From assembly GCF_002195995.1 (NCBI RefSeq), contig NZ_NHON01000034.1:1-62192 (forward strand): DNA of 62,192 bases, given 5' to 3'. The notes beneath the pieces were generated by a model that worked only from the letters and a program-made list of their open reading frames with translations, was not told the DNA's origin and did not search any database. Below, one piece after another: positions 37,705 to 47,119 of this stretch (positions are counted from its first letter, which is position 1; every line of letters begins with the position of its first letter). Made by a program: the position numbers and the translations under genes. This DNA comes from Inquilinus limosus (lineage in GTDB: Bacteria > Pseudomonadota > Alphaproteobacteria > DSM-16000 > Inquilinaceae).

Positions 37705-39789
37705 TTACCGCCCCTCGCGCCGCCAGGCGGCCATCAGTCCGCCGAGGCCGAGGAACAGGGCGATCAGCGGTGGCAGCAGCGGCGTCTCGGTCATGCCGGT
37801 GACGGTGTAGTCGCCATTGCCGCGCAGGCCGATCCAGCCGGCGCCGGACGCCGCCCGGTCCGGCCGGGTGCGGCGGATCGTCGGCACGCCGTCGGTGGCC
37901 AGCCAGGCGACGCCGCCGCCGCTGGCCTCGGTCACCGGCGCCAGCTTGTCGGTGACGGCCCGCATGTCGCTCAGCTCCGGCGGATTCAGGGTGCCGACCA
38001 CCGCCAGCGCGGTCTTGTCGCCGTCGCTGACGCGGTAGATGCCCGGCCCCTGGGCGTTGACCCGGCCGACATAGAGGCCGGGCGTGGTTTCGCTCAGCGT
38101 CACGCTCTGGGTCTTGCCGTCCGGGTCGGTCACGGTGACCGGCGGGTTGCTCTGGTCCAGGCTGCGGCGCCGGATCTCGATGCGCTGGCCGGCGGCCTCG
38201 GCGCGCAGCACGTTCTCCTCCAGCTCCGGCTCGCGCATCAGCCAATGGGCTAGGCGGCGCAGCAGCTCCGCCTGCGGGCCGCCGCCCTCGAAGCCGCGGC
38301 TCCACAGCCAGATCTGGTCCGACGCCATCTGCGCCACCCGGCCCTCGCCGACCCGGTTCAGGATCAGCAGTGGCCGCCCGCCGGCCCCGGTCATCACCAC
38401 GCTGCCGCCATGCGGCACCACGTCGATCTGGCGGAACCAGCGGCCCCAGCTCGGCCCCCCGCCCGGGCCCCCGGTGGAGCCGTCCAGCGTCGCCGTCACC
38501 GGGTGGCGCTGGCCCAGCTCGGTCACCGTCGGGCGGAAGCCCTGCTCGATCACGTCGCCGGTCGGTTCCGCCGGCAGGATGTTGCCGATCGGCGTGCGGT
38601 ACAGGCTCAGCGGCTCGGCGAAGGCCTCACCCGAGACCTCGAGGAAGGCGCCGCCCTCCTGCACGTAGCGAGCGATGTTGCCGAGATACAGGTTCGGCAG
38701 CACCCCCATCCGCCGGTAGCGGTCGAAGATGATGAGGTCGAAATCCTTGAGGTTGGTCTCGAACAGCTCGCGGATCGGGAAGGAGATCAGCGACAGCTCG
38801 TTGATCGGGGTGCCGTCCTGCTTCTCCGGCGGCCGCAGGATGGTGAAATGCACCAGGTCGACCGAGGGGTCGGATTTCAGGATGTTGCGCCAGGTGCGCT
38901 CGCCCGGATGCGGCTCGCCCGACACCAGCAGCACGCGCAGCCGATCGCGCACGCCGTTGACGACGATGGCGGCGCGGTTGTTGGCCTGGCTCAGCTCGCC
39001 CGGCAGCCCCTCGACCGCGAATTCGAACACGGTCGGCCCGCCATGGTCCAGGCGGAAGGTCACCTGGGTGTCGCGCCCGACCGGCAGCTGCAGCGCCTCG
39101 GGCGCGCCGGCGTCCTTGGTCGCGGTCACGGTGGCGACGGCGCCGGGCTCGGCCTTCGGCAGGTCGTCCACCCGCAGGGTCACGGTCACGTCCTGGCCGA
39201 CCAGGCCGAAGCTCGGCGCCTGGGCCACGACGATGCGGCGGTCGAATTCGTCCGGCCGCCCGGTCAGCAGCGTGTGCACCGGGCCGAAGGCGGTGCGCGC
39301 CGCCGGGTCGGTGGGCACGTCATGCACCTGGCCGTCGGTGACCAGGATGGCGCCGGCCAGGCGCCGCCGCGGCACATCGGCCGTGGCCGCGCCCAGCGCC
39401 TCGAACAGATGGGTCTCGTCCAGCGGCGCGTTGGCGCCCTCGCCGACGGTGACGAAGCGGGTGTCGAGATCGGGGAACGCCGCCAGCTTGGTCCGCAGGT
39501 CGGCCAAAGCGGCATCGATCCGGGCCGGCCGGTCCTCGATCTGGTCCGAGGGCGAGCGGTCGACCACCACCACGGCGACGTCGTGGATCGGGTCGCGCTT
39601 CTCCTCCACCAGCGACGGGTTCAAGAGGGCGGCGGCCAGGGCGAGGAAGGCGAGGGCGCGCCAGCCCAGCCCGGGCGCGCGGCGCCAGGCGCCGACCAGC
39701 AGCGCCAGCACGGCCAGGCCGAACAGCGGGCCTAGGACGGTCCAGGGCAACAGAGGGGCGAAAGCAACCGAAGCAGCGTCCATGGTCAC
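37705..39789 (-). CDS. Large two-helix membrane protein with vWA-like MIDAS and GATase-like domain
   Basis: 694 residues. Two N-terminal membrane helices (about 14-33 and 44-56) and one C-terminal helix (LLPPLIALFLGLGGLMA) place the central part in the periplasm. After the second helix VVVVDRSPSDQ contains the DxSxS metal-site motif (Asp77, Ser79, Ser81) of von Willebrand A domains. A middle domain resembles the GATase-1-like fold often found with BatA proteins (VLLVSGEPHPGER, YVQEGGAFLEVSGEAF). It overlaps the preceding DUF4159 gene by four bases and is last in the moxR operon. Function is unknown, probably envelope quality control. Confidence 0.8.
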   Translation of the reverse strand: MTMDAASVAFAPLLPWTVLGPLFGLAVLALLVGAWRRAPGLGWRALAFLALAAALLNPSLVEEKRDPIHDVAVVVVDRSPSDQIEDRPARIDAALADLRTKLAAFPDLDTRFVTVGEGANAPLDETHLFEALGAATADVPRRRLAGAILVTDGQVHDVPTDPAARTAFGPVHTLLTGRPDEFDRRIVVAQAPSFGLVGQDVTVTLRVDDLPKAEPGAVATVTATKDAGAPEALQLPVGRDTQVTFRLDHGGPTVFEFAVEGLPGELSQANNRAAIVVNGVRDRLRVLLVSGEPHPGERTWRNILKSDPSVDLVHFTILRPPEKQDGTPINELSLISFPIRELFETNLKDFDLIIFDRYRRMGVLPNLYLGNIARYVQEGGAFLEVSGEAFAEPLSLYRTPIGNILPAEPTGDVIEQGFRPTVTELGQRHPVTATLDGSTGGPGGGPSWGRWFRQIDVVPHGGSVVMTGAGGRPLLILNRVGEGRVAQMASDQIWLWSRGFEGGGPQAELLRRLAHWLMREPELEENVLRAEAAGQRIEIRRRSLDQSNPPVTVTDPDGKTQSVTLSETTPGLYVGRVNAQGPGIYRVSDGDKTALAVVGTLNPPELSDMRAVTDKLAPVTEASGGGVAWLATDGVPTIRRTRPDRAASGAGWIGLRGNGDYTVTGMTETPLLPPLIALFLGLGGLMAAWRREGR

Positions 39790-42548
39790 TGTCCCAGCCG
39801 CTCGAGGATCGCCGGCACATGCACCTGGTCCGACTTGTAGTTGCCGGTCAGGGCGTACATCACCAGGTTGACGCCGAAGCGATAGGCCATCTCGCGCTGC
39901 CGCTCGCCGCCCGGCACCACCGGCAGCATCGGCGCGCCGCCCGCACCGACAGCCCAGGCGCCGGCCCAGTCATTGGCGCCGATGATGATGGTCGAAACGC
40001 CGTCATTCACCGTGGCGTCCGCGGTCTCCACCCAGACGTCGCCGCCGGTGTAGCGGCCGGGGAAATCCTGCATCAGGTAGAAGGCGCGGGTCAGGATGTG
40101 GTCCGGCGGCACCGGCGTCAGCGGCGGGATGTCCAGGCCCTGGGTCAGCTCGCGCAGCTTCTCGGCGCCGGGTCCGGCCAGGGCCGTGCCGCCGCCCATC
40201 GCCTGGTCGCGGGTGTCGAAGAAGATGGTGCCGCCGGTGCGCAGGAAGGCGTTCAGCTTGCCGATCGCGGCGTCGGACAGGGCCGGCTGCTGCGGCGTCA
40301 CCGGCCAGTACAGCAGCGGGAAGAAGGCCAGCTCGTCGCTCTCGACATTGATACCGACGGCGCCCTCGGCATTGACCGAGGTGCGGTCGCGCAGCACCTG
40401 GGCCAGCCCCTCCAGCCCGGCCTGGCTGACACTGTCGACATCCTGCTGTCCGGTCTCGACATAGGCCAGGCGCACATGGTTGGCCATGGCGATGATGCGG
40501 CTGTCGTCCTGCGCCTGGGCCCGGGCCGGGCCGGGCGCCAGCAGCGACGCGGCGACGGCGCCGGCCAGCAGCAGGGCCGCCGTGGTGGCGCGCCGCGGCG
40601 GGGTCAGCAGGCCGCGCATGAACAGGGCGATCAGCCCGTCCAGGATCAGCAGCGCGAAGGCCAGGGCGAAGATCCAGGGTCGCAGGTCGATCTCGGCCGG
40701 GGCCTCATAGCCCGACACCGAGACGCCCGTCGGCAGGTCGGTGATCGGCTCCAGGCTGGTCACGGCGGACCCCAGGTTGAGGGCGCGGCGGCTGTCCTCA
40801 GTGCCGTAGAAGCCGGGCGGATGCTCCGGCCCCGGCACGGTGCCGGCGAAGGCCGGGCCGGGGATCGGCAGGGCCAGCGGCGGCGGCGGCACCAGCCGGC
40901 CCAACCCGTCCAGCAGCCGGACTGGCGGCAGCGCGGCCTGGCCGTTGTCGCCGCCGATGCCGCTGCCCAGCGCCACCAGGCGCCGCAGCATGTCGACGAA
41001 CAGGCCGGAGAAAGCGAGGTTCGACCAGGCCGGCCCGGCGGTGGTGTGCACCAGCACCAGCCAGCCGCGGCCGCGCTTTTCGGCGGTGACGATCGGGGTG
41101 CCGTCGGTCAGCCGGGCCCAGGTCTTGTCGGCCAGGTCCGGCGACGGGTCGGCCAGCACCTGGCGCTGGATGCGGACGTCGTCCGGAATGCTCAGGCCTT
41201 GGAACGGGGTGGAGGCGGCGAACGGCGCCAGCGGCATCGGCGCGGTCCAGGACATGGCGCCGGACAGGGTGCGGTCGCCGAAGCGCAGCGGCACCGGCAC
41301 CAGCGGGTCCGGATTGGCGGCCAGGATCGGCCCGGCGAAGCGGATCAGGGCGCCCCCGCCCTCCATCCAGCGCTCCGCGGCCTGGCGGTCGGCCTCGGTC
41401 GACAGGGTGCCGTCGGGCAGCAGCAGGGCGGCCAGCCGGTCGGTCGGCTGGGTGCTGCCCAAGAGGTCGGCGACGCTGCCGCGGCGGATCTCGGCGAAGG
41501 GCTCCAGCGCCCGCTGCAGATAGTAGTTCTCGGTCAGCAGCGGCTGGGCGCGAGCGGTGTCCTGCGGCGTGGCCAGCCCGACCGGCCGGCGGCGCCAGCG
41601 CTCATCGACCAGCACCGTGGCGCCGGCCGTGGTCTCGCCCTCGATCGACACCGCGGTGATGGCGTTGCGCGCGGTCGACGGCAGGTCGAATCGCGCCTCG
41701 GCCTGGCGCTGGCCTTCGGGGAAGCGCACCTCGGTGCGGGCCAGCGGGCGCCCGTCCTCGGCCGTGGCGCGCAGCACCAGCGGCACGTCGCCGGCGGCGA
41801 CGGCGCGCTTCACCGGCACGGTCAGGGCGGTGTCGACCACCTGCGGTGTGCCGACCAGATGGGCCAGGCCGAAGGCCGGCGGGGCCAGCACCTGCAGGCT
41901 GCCGAAGCGCTGCAGCCGGGCGGCGAAGTCGCGCACCCCGGCCGATTCCTTCTCGCCGGTGATGCCATCGCTGGCCCAGACGACGTGGACCGATCCGGGC
42001 AGGCGCAGCGCATCGGCCGCCTTCAGCGCCGCCGCGCGGTCGGTCGGCCAGGGGCTGGGCGCCAAGCTGTCGATCAGGCCGCGGGCCTCGCTCGGGCGCA
42101 GCAGCCGGCTGGCCGTCACCGGCTCGCCCGGGGCCTGCGGCGCGGTGGCCAGCAGCACCAGGTCGCGGCCGGCGCGCTCCGCCTTGTCGACGGCATCGCG
42201 CAGGGCCTGCTGCCGCTCCGGCCAGCCCTTGCCGGAGGCCCAGCCATTGTCGACCACCAGCAGCACCGGGCCGCTGCCGGGCAAGGCGGAGCCGGGGTTC
42301 AGCACCGGATGGGCCAGGGCGACGATGATCAGCGCCGCCAGCAGCAGCCGCAGGACCAGCAGCCACCAGGGCATCCGCTCCGGCGTCTCCTCCTGCGCCT
42401 GCAGGCCCAGCAGCAGGCGGATGGCGGGGAAGCTCAGGCGCCGCGGCGCCGGCGGGGTCACCCGAAGCAGCCAGAAGATCACCGGCAGCAGGATCAGCGC
42501 CGCCAGGATGGCGGGCGCCAGGAAGACGAGGCCAGCGATTGTCACCAT
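39786..42548 (-). CDS. BatA-N / DUF4159 membrane protein
   Basis: 920 residues. The first ~90 residues are a BatA-type N-terminus with two membrane helices (LAALILLPVIFWLLRVTPP and RMPWWLLVLRLLLAALII). A vWA-like region follows whose MIDAS is broken (LLVVDNGWASGK instead of DxSxS). Another membrane pair near residues 635-680 precedes a C-terminal DUF4159 domain (NHVRLAYVETGQQDVDSV, FPLLYWPVTP, GGTIFFDTRD). It is central in the moxR operon, seven bases after DUF58. It probably forms a periplasmic complex with the vWA protein that follows. Function is unproven. Confidence 0.85.
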   Translation of the reverse strand: MVTIAGLVFLAPAILAALILLPVIFWLLRVTPPAPRRLSFPAIRLLLGLQAQEETPERMPWWLLVLRLLLAALIIVALAHPVLNPGSALPGSGPVLLVVDNGWASGKGWPERQQALRDAVDKAERAGRDLVLLATAPQAPGEPVTASRLLRPSEARGLIDSLAPSPWPTDRAAALKAADALRLPGSVHVVWASDGITGEKESAGVRDFAARLQRFGSLQVLAPPAFGLAHLVGTPQVVDTALTVPVKRAVAAGDVPLVLRATAEDGRPLARTEVRFPEGQRQAEARFDLPSTARNAITAVSIEGETTAGATVLVDERWRRRPVGLATPQDTARAQPLLTENYYLQRALEPFAEIRRGSVADLLGSTQPTDRLAALLLPDGTLSTEADRQAAERWMEGGGALIRFAGPILAANPDPLVPVPLRFGDRTLSGAMSWTAPMPLAPFAASTPFQGLSIPDDVRIQRQVLADPSPDLADKTWARLTDGTPIVTAEKRGRGWLVLVHTTAGPAWSNLAFSGLFVDMLRRLVALGSGIGGDNGQAALPPVRLLDGLGRLVPPPPLALPIPGPAFAGTVPGPEHPPGFYGTEDSRRALNLGSAVTSLEPITDLPTGVSVSGYEAPAEIDLRPWIFALAFALLILDGLIALFMRGLLTPPRRATTAALLLAGAVAASLLAPGPARAQAQDDSRIIAMANHVRLAYVETGQQDVDSVSQAGLEGLAQVLRDRTSVNAEGAVGINVESDELAFFPLLYWPVTPQQPALSDAAIGKLNAFLRTGGTIFFDTRDQAMGGGTALAGPGAEKLRELTQGLDIPPLTPVPPDHILTRAFYLMQDFPGRYTGGDVWVETADATVNDGVSTIIIGANDWAGAWAVGAGGAPMLPVVPGGERQREMAYRFGVNLVMYALTGNYKSDQVHVPAILERLGQ

Positions 42549-42555
42549 CTGGGCG

Positions 42556-43470
42556 TCACCATCTGGCCCTGCCGGTCGCGGCGCCGGACATCACGCCCCA
42601 CAGGCTCAAGAGCGCCGCCTCGGCCGATTTGTCGGTGCGATGGACGGCGAAGCTCCAGCCGGCGCGGCGGGCGATCGCCGCCAGCCCGTCCTGGTGCTCG
42701 GCCAGGCGCTCGCGATAGGCGTCGCGCACCGACCGGACGCGGGGGATCAGCGCCGATTCGACCTCCTCGATGCCCTCGAAGCGGATGCGGCCCTCGAAGG
42801 GCAGCGTCGCCTCGGCCGGGTCGAGGACCTGCAGGATATGGCCGCGCACGCCGCGCGCGGCATAGGCGGCGACCGAGGCGCCGAACTCGTCGAGCGGGGC
42901 CAGGCAGTCACCCAGCAGCACCATGGCGGCGTGGCGCGGCACCCGCAGCTCCCACGGCACCGCCTTGCTGGCGTCGTCGGAGGTGCCGCGGTCCAGCGCC
43001 ATGGCCAGGCGCAGCAGGCTGGCGCGGCCGGTCGCCGGTGGGCTGTCGCCGCCGATCAGCGCCACCCGCTCGCCGGCGCGGTTCAGCAGCGAGGCCAGGG
43101 CCAGCAGCAGCACCTCGGCCCGCTCGCGCTTGGTCGGCAGCGACCGGGCGGAGCGGTAGTCCATCGACGGCGAGGCGTCGCGCCACAGCCAGGCGGTCTG
43201 CACCGCAGCCCATTCGGTCTCGCGCTGGAACAGCCCCTCGGATTTGCCGGATTGGCGCCAGTCGATCCGGCCGATCGGCTCGCCCGCCTGGTAGCGGCGG
43301 AACTGCCAGAAGCTTTCGCCCACGCCGACCCGGCGGCGGCCATGCACGCCCTGGGCGACGGTGGAGGCCACGCGGTCGGCGGCGATCAAGAGCGGCGGCA
43401 GCGTCGCCGCCAGCGCATCGGCCGCCTTGCGCCGCGCAGCGCCGGTCAGGGGTGAGGAGCCGTCCGCCAC
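42556..43470 (-). CDS. DUF58-domain protein
   Basis: 304 residues from a GTG eight bases after the moxR stop. The DUF58 core has RRRVGVGESFWQFRRYQAGEPIGRIDWRQSG-type sequence and LWRDASPSMDYR, a vWA-like DxSxS (Asp, Ser, Ser). No signal peptide or membrane segment is seen. In MoxR systems DUF58 proteins are soluble partners that sense or deliver substrates to the ATPase. GTG was chosen because no better in-frame ATG precedes the conserved part. Confidence 0.88.
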   Translation of the reverse strand: MADGSSPLTGAARRKAADALAATLPPLLIAADRVASTVAQGVHGRRRVGVGESFWQFRRYQAGEPIGRIDWRQSGKSEGLFQRETEWAAVQTAWLWRDASPSMDYRSARSLPTKRERAEVLLLALASLLNRAGERVALIGGDSPPATGRASLLRLAMALDRGTSDDASKAVPWELRVPRHAAMVLLGDCLAPLDEFGASVAAYAARGVRGHILQVLDPAEATLPFEGRIRFEGIEEVESALIPRVRSVRDAYRERLAEHQDGLAAIARRAGWSFAVHRTDKSAEAALLSLWGVMSGAATGRARW

Positions 43471-43478
43471 CCTCGGCC

Positions 43479-44486
43479 TCAGCCCAGGCGGGAGATCAGC
43501 CGCTCGATCACGTCGGCGATGGTCGCGCCATCGGCTCGGGCGGCGAAGGTCAGCGCCATGCGGTGCTGCAGGATCGGCCGAGCCAAAGCGGCGACGTCGT
43601 CGACCGAGGGCGAGGGGCGGCCGGTCAAGAGGGCGCGGGCGCGGCAGGCCAGCATCAGCGACTGGCTGGCGCGCGGGCCGGGGCCCCAGCCGACCATGCG
43701 CTGCACCTCGGGCAGATCGGTCGAATCCGGCCGGGCGGCGCGGACCAGCGACAGGATCGCCTCCAGCACCGTCTCGCCGACCGGCAGGCGGCGCACCAGG
43801 CGCTGCACCCGCTGCAGCGCGTCGGGGCTGATCACCGCCTCGACCTGAGCGTCGGCGATGCCGGTGGTGGCCAGCAGCATCCGCCGCTCCGCCGCCAGGT
43901 CGGGATAGCCGACATCGACCTGCATCAGGAATCGGTCCAGCTGCGCCTCGGGCAGCGGATAAGTGCCCTCCTGCTCCAGCGGGTTCTGGGTGGCCAGGAC
44001 GTGGAACGGCTCCGGCAGCGGCAGGTAGCGGCCGGCGATCGACACCCGGTGCTCCTGCATCGCCTGCAGCAGCGCCGACTGGGTGCGCGGGCTGGCGCGG
44101 TTGATCTCGTCGGCCATCAGCAGCTGGCTGAACACCGGGCCGGGGATGAAGCGGAAGCTGCGGCGCCCGGTCTCGCTCTCCTCCAGCACCTCGGAGCCGA
44201 GGATGTCGGCCGGCATCAGGTCCGGCGTGCACTGCACCCGCCGCTCGTCCAGGCCCAGCACGGTACCCAGCGTCTCGACCAGCCGGGTCTTGGCCAGGCC
44301 GGGCAGGCCGACCAGCAGCACATGGCCGCCGGCCAGGATCGTCACGAGGCTCTGGTCGATCACGTCTTGCTGGCCGAAGATGACCCGGCCGATCATGCTG
44401 CGGATAGCGGCCAGCCGCTCCACGGCCGCATCGATGTCGCCGGGCGTGGCCGGGGTGTCGAGATCGGTCGGGACGGTCGTCTGCAT
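43479..44486 (-). CDS. MoxR-family AAA+ ATPase
   Basis: 335 residues. Walker A reads VGLPGLAKT (GLPGLAKT, typical of MoxR), Walker B LLMADEINRA, sensor FHVLATQNP. The sequence PDLMPADILGSEVLEE and QEHRVSIAGRYLPLP are MoxR hallmarks. It acts as a chaperone-like ATPase on the cytosolic side, working with vWA proteins; here DUF58, BatA/DUF4159 and the 694-residue protein follow in one operon. It is divergent from the DUF1285 gene with only 45 bases between, so the two promoters must overlap or be back-to-back. Confidence 0.93.
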   Translation of the reverse strand: MQTTVPTDLDTPATPGDIDAAVERLAAIRSMIGRVIFGQQDVIDQSLVTILAGGHVLLVGLPGLAKTRLVETLGTVLGLDERRVQCTPDLMPADILGSEVLEESETGRRSFRFIPGPVFSQLLMADEINRASPRTQSALLQAMQEHRVSIAGRYLPLPEPFHVLATQNPLEQEGTYPLPEAQLDRFLMQVDVGYPDLAAERRMLLATTGIADAQVEAVISPDALQRVQRLVRRLPVGETVLEAILSLVRAARPDSTDLPEVQRMVGWGPGPRASQSLMLACRARALLTGRPSPSVDDVAALARPILQHRMALTFAARADGATIADVIERLISRLG

Positions 44487-44531
44487 CGGCGTTCCGCTCT
44501 GCGAGGGGACTGACGGATTTATTGAAAGAGT

Positions 44532-45122
44532 ATGGCGGAATTGAGCGACGGCGAGTCCAAGAAAAAGCAGCAGGCGCAGTCTGACGCAGGCGCACGGGCC
44601 CAGCCCGGGGCCGGAGACGTGGCGTCGGCGCTGGCCGGCGCCCGGCGCGAACCCACCGTGGCGGACGAGGCCTACGACATCCGCATCGGCCGCGACGGCA
44701 CCTGGTATTATCACGGCAGCCCGATCCGGCGCCTGGCCCTGGTCAAGCTGTTCGCCACCGTGCTGCGGCGCGACGTCGCCGGCGACTACTGGCTGATCAC
44801 CCCGGCCGAGCGGGGGCGGATCACGGTCGACGACGCGCCCTTCGTCGCCGTGGCGGTCGATGTCACGGGCAGGGGCGAGGACCAGGTGCTGACCTTCCGC
44901 ACCAATCTCGATCATGTCCGCGAGGCCGGGCCGGAGCACCCGATCCGCGTCACCTTTGCAGCGGACACCGGGGAGCCGTCGCCCTATATCCGGATCGCCG
45001 AGGGGCTCGACGCGCTGCTGTCGCGCCCGGTGTTCTACGAGCTGGCCGAGATCGCCGTCAGCCATGACGGCCGGATGGGGGTATGGAGCCACCGGACATT
45101 CTTCCCGCTGGACCAAGCGTGA
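44532..45122 (+). CDS. DUF1285-family protein
   Basis: 196 residues. A loose charged N-terminus (about 1-40) is followed by the conserved DUF1285 region (IRIGRDGTWYYHGSPIRRLALVKLF-type block, DYWLITPAERGRI, FVAVAVDV, and SRPVFYELAEIAV at the end). The function is unknown. It opens a translationally coupled trio with the NUDIX and CCA genes, whose starts overlap the preceding stops. The same trio order is common in Alphaproteobacteria. Confidence 0.88.
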   Translation: MAELSDGESKKKQQAQSDAGARAQPGAGDVASALAGARREPTVADEAYDIRIGRDGTWYYHGSPIRRLALVKLFATVLRRDVAGDYWLITPAERGRITVDDAPFVAVAVDVTGRGEDQVLTFRTNLDHVREAGPEHPIRVTFAADTGEPSPYIRIAEGLDALLSRPVFYELAEIAVSHDGRMGVWSHRTFFPLDQA

Positions 45123-45733
45123 GCGGCGGGCCGGCCCCGGTCGCGGCCGATCTGGCACGGCTGCGGCAGTACATCCCCCGCCTGTCCAGGGGCGACCACG
45201 ACCTGAACCCGGACCTGAAGCCGCTGGCGACGCTGAAGCCCGCCGCGGTGCTGGTGCCGATCGTCCGGCGGCCGGAGGGCGACACCATCCTGCTGACCCT
45301 GCGCACGCCGCACCTGACCGCCCATGCCGGCCAGATCGCCTTCCCCGGCGGGGGCATCGACCCGGGCGACGCCGACCCGCTGGCGGCGGCGCTGCGCGAG
45401 ACGGAGGAGGAGATCGGCCTGCCGCGGGCGAAGGTGGAGATCGCCGGCCGGCTCGACACCTATATCAGCCGCACCGGCTTCGAGATCCAGCCCTTCATCG
45501 GCCTGCTGACGCCGCCCCTGGAGACCGCGCCGGACCCGTTCGAGGTGGCGGAGATCTTCGAGGTGCCGCTGGCCTTCATCCTGGCCCCGAACAACCCGAA
45601 GCGGCACCGCATCACCGTGCAGGGAGTGGAACGGCAATACTGGGCCTTTCCCTATCGCGACCGCTATGTCTGGGGCGTCACCGCGGGCATCCTCAGGAAC
45701 CTCCGCGACGTGCTGCTCGGGACGGCCGAATGA
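45119..45733 (+). CDS. NUDIX hydrolase, CoA pyrophosphatase type
   Basis: 204 residues from a GTG that overlaps the preceding stop (GTGA). An in-frame ATG 36 bases earlier (45083) is possible but would overlap more. The CoA-type signature LLTLRTPHLTAHAGQIAFPGGG (residues 58-79) precedes the Nudix box, whose catalytic REXXEE portion is RETEEEIGL (93-101). It would hydrolyse CoA or related diphosphates, removing damaged CoA, in the cytoplasm. It sits between DUF1285 and the CCA-adding enzyme. Confidence 0.9.
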   Translation: MSGGPAPVAADLARLRQYIPRLSRGDHDLNPDLKPLATLKPAAVLVPIVRRPEGDTILLTLRTPHLTAHAGQIAFPGGGIDPGDADPLAAALRETEEEIGLPRAKVEIAGRLDTYISRTGFEIQPFIGLLTPPLETAPDPFEVAEIFEVPLAFILAPNNPKRHRITVQGVERQYWAFPYRDRYVWGVTAGILRNLRDVLLGTAE

Positions 45734-46932
45734 CGACAGCCTATCGTTTATCGCCGCTGCCCGGCTGGGCCACCGATCCCGCCGCCCGGGCGGTGATCGC
45801 CGCGCTGTCGATCCCCGGCTTCGACCCGCGCTTCGTCGGCGGCTGCGTTCGCAACGCGCTGCTGGGCCGCGACGCGGCGGATGTCGACATCGCCACGCCG
45901 CTGCGGCCGGAGGCGGTGATGGTGGCGCTGCGCAATGCCGGCCTCGGCGTGATCCCGACCGGATTCGAGCACGGCACCGTCACCGCCCGCTCCGGCGGCA
46001 AGAGCTTCGAGGTGACGACGCTCAGGGTCGATATCGAGACCGACGGCCGCCACGCCATCGTCGAGTTCACCGCCGACTGGCGGGCCGATGCGGCGCGGCG
46101 CGACTTCACCATGAACGCGCTGTCGGCCGACCCCGAAGGCGTGGTGCACGACTATTTCGGCGGGGTGGCGGACGCGCTGGCCGGCCGGGTCCGCTTCGTC
46201 GGAGACCCGGGCCAACGCATCGCCGAGGACGCGCTGCGCATCCTGCGCTTCTTCCGCTTCCATGCCCATTACGGCCAGGGCGAGCTCGACCCGCCGGCGC
46301 TGGCCGCCTGTTTCGACGGCGCCGCCGGGCTGGACCGGCTGTCGGGCGAGCGGGTGCAGGCCGAGCTTTTGAAGCTTCTGGCCGCGCCCGACCCGGTGCC
46401 GGTGTGGCGCGAGATGGCGGAGGCGGACATCGCTTGGCGCGTGATCGGCGAGGATGGCGACATCGACCGGCTGCAGGGGCTGGTCCGGGTGGCGCCGGAC
46501 TCCGACCCGCTGCTGCGGCTGGCGGCACTGCTGCGCGGCGACGCGGCGGCGGTGGCGGCCCGGCTGAAGCTGTCGAATGACGAGCGCGACCGGCTGGTCG
46601 GGCTGCGGGAGAGCACGCTGGACAAGGCGCCGGACGAGGTCGGGGTACGCCTCCTGCTGTACCGGCACGGCCGGGCCGGCGGCCGCGACCGGCTGCGCCT
46701 GGCCTGGGCCGCGGCGCCGAAGCGCTGGAGCTTCAAGCGCGCCCTGGCGGCCCTGGAGAAGGAACCGGTGCCGGCCCTGCCGGTGCGCGGCCGCGACGTG
46801 GTCGCGCTCGGCCTCAGCGGCCCCGCCGTCGGCCAGGCGCTGGCCGAGGTCGAGCGCTGGTGGATCGGCCAGGGCCTCCGCCCCGGCCGGGACGAGAGCC
46901 TCGGCCGGCTGCGGGAGCTGGCGGGGAGGTAG
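45730..46932 (+). CDS. cca: CCA tRNA nucleotidyltransferase
   Basis: 400 residues. It adds or repairs the 3' CCA of tRNAs. The class II polymerase head has FVGGCVRNALLGRDAADVDIAT (GG at 37-38, catalytic Asp51/Asp53), followed by TGFEHGTVTA and FTADWRADAARRDFTMNAL. The neck/body follows with EDALRILRFFRFHAHYG. The start overlaps the NUDIX stop (ATGA). It is the last gene of the trio; a palindromic repeat follows. Confidence 0.95.
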   Translation: MTTAYRLSPLPGWATDPAARAVIAALSIPGFDPRFVGGCVRNALLGRDAADVDIATPLRPEAVMVALRNAGLGVIPTGFEHGTVTARSGGKSFEVTTLRVDIETDGRHAIVEFTADWRADAARRDFTMNALSADPEGVVHDYFGGVADALAGRVRFVGDPGQRIAEDALRILRFFRFHAHYGQGELDPPALAACFDGAAGLDRLSGERVQAELLKLLAAPDPVPVWREMAEADIAWRVIGEDGDIDRLQGLVRVAPDSDPLLRLAALLRGDAAAVAARLKLSNDERDRLVGLRESTLDKAPDEVGVRLLLYRHGRAGGRDRLRLAWAAAPKRWSFKRALAALEKEPVPALPVRGRDVVALGLSGPAVGQALAEVERWWIGQGLRPGRDESLGRLRELAGR

Positions 46933-47001
46933 GGACAGAGGTCCCTGCGCCCATCGGACTGTCATCTTCGGGCGCCGGAAATCTCTTCGGATTCCAGCAC
47001 C

Positions 47002-47087
47002 GTCATTGCGAGCGCAGCGAAGCAATCCAGGGGCCGGTGCGCACCGGCCCCTGGATTGCTTCGTCGGCTTCGCCTCCTCGCAATGAC
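47002..47087. repeat. 86-bp palindromic repeat, copy 2
   Basis: Differs from the copy at 5845-5930 by a single base in the central loop, 41 kb away, in the same orientation. It lies between cca and the converging aldo/keto reductase, where it could also act as a bidirectional transcription barrier. Confidence 0.9.
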
Positions 47088-47119
47088 GATGAGGGGGCGG
47101 CCACTCCCGGTAGCCGGAC

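Noticed and set aside
39819-44513. A 1564-codon open frame antisense to the moxR operon
   Set aside because: Composition is Arg/Gln/Gly/Ala noise and the opposite strand holds four clear genes with motifs.
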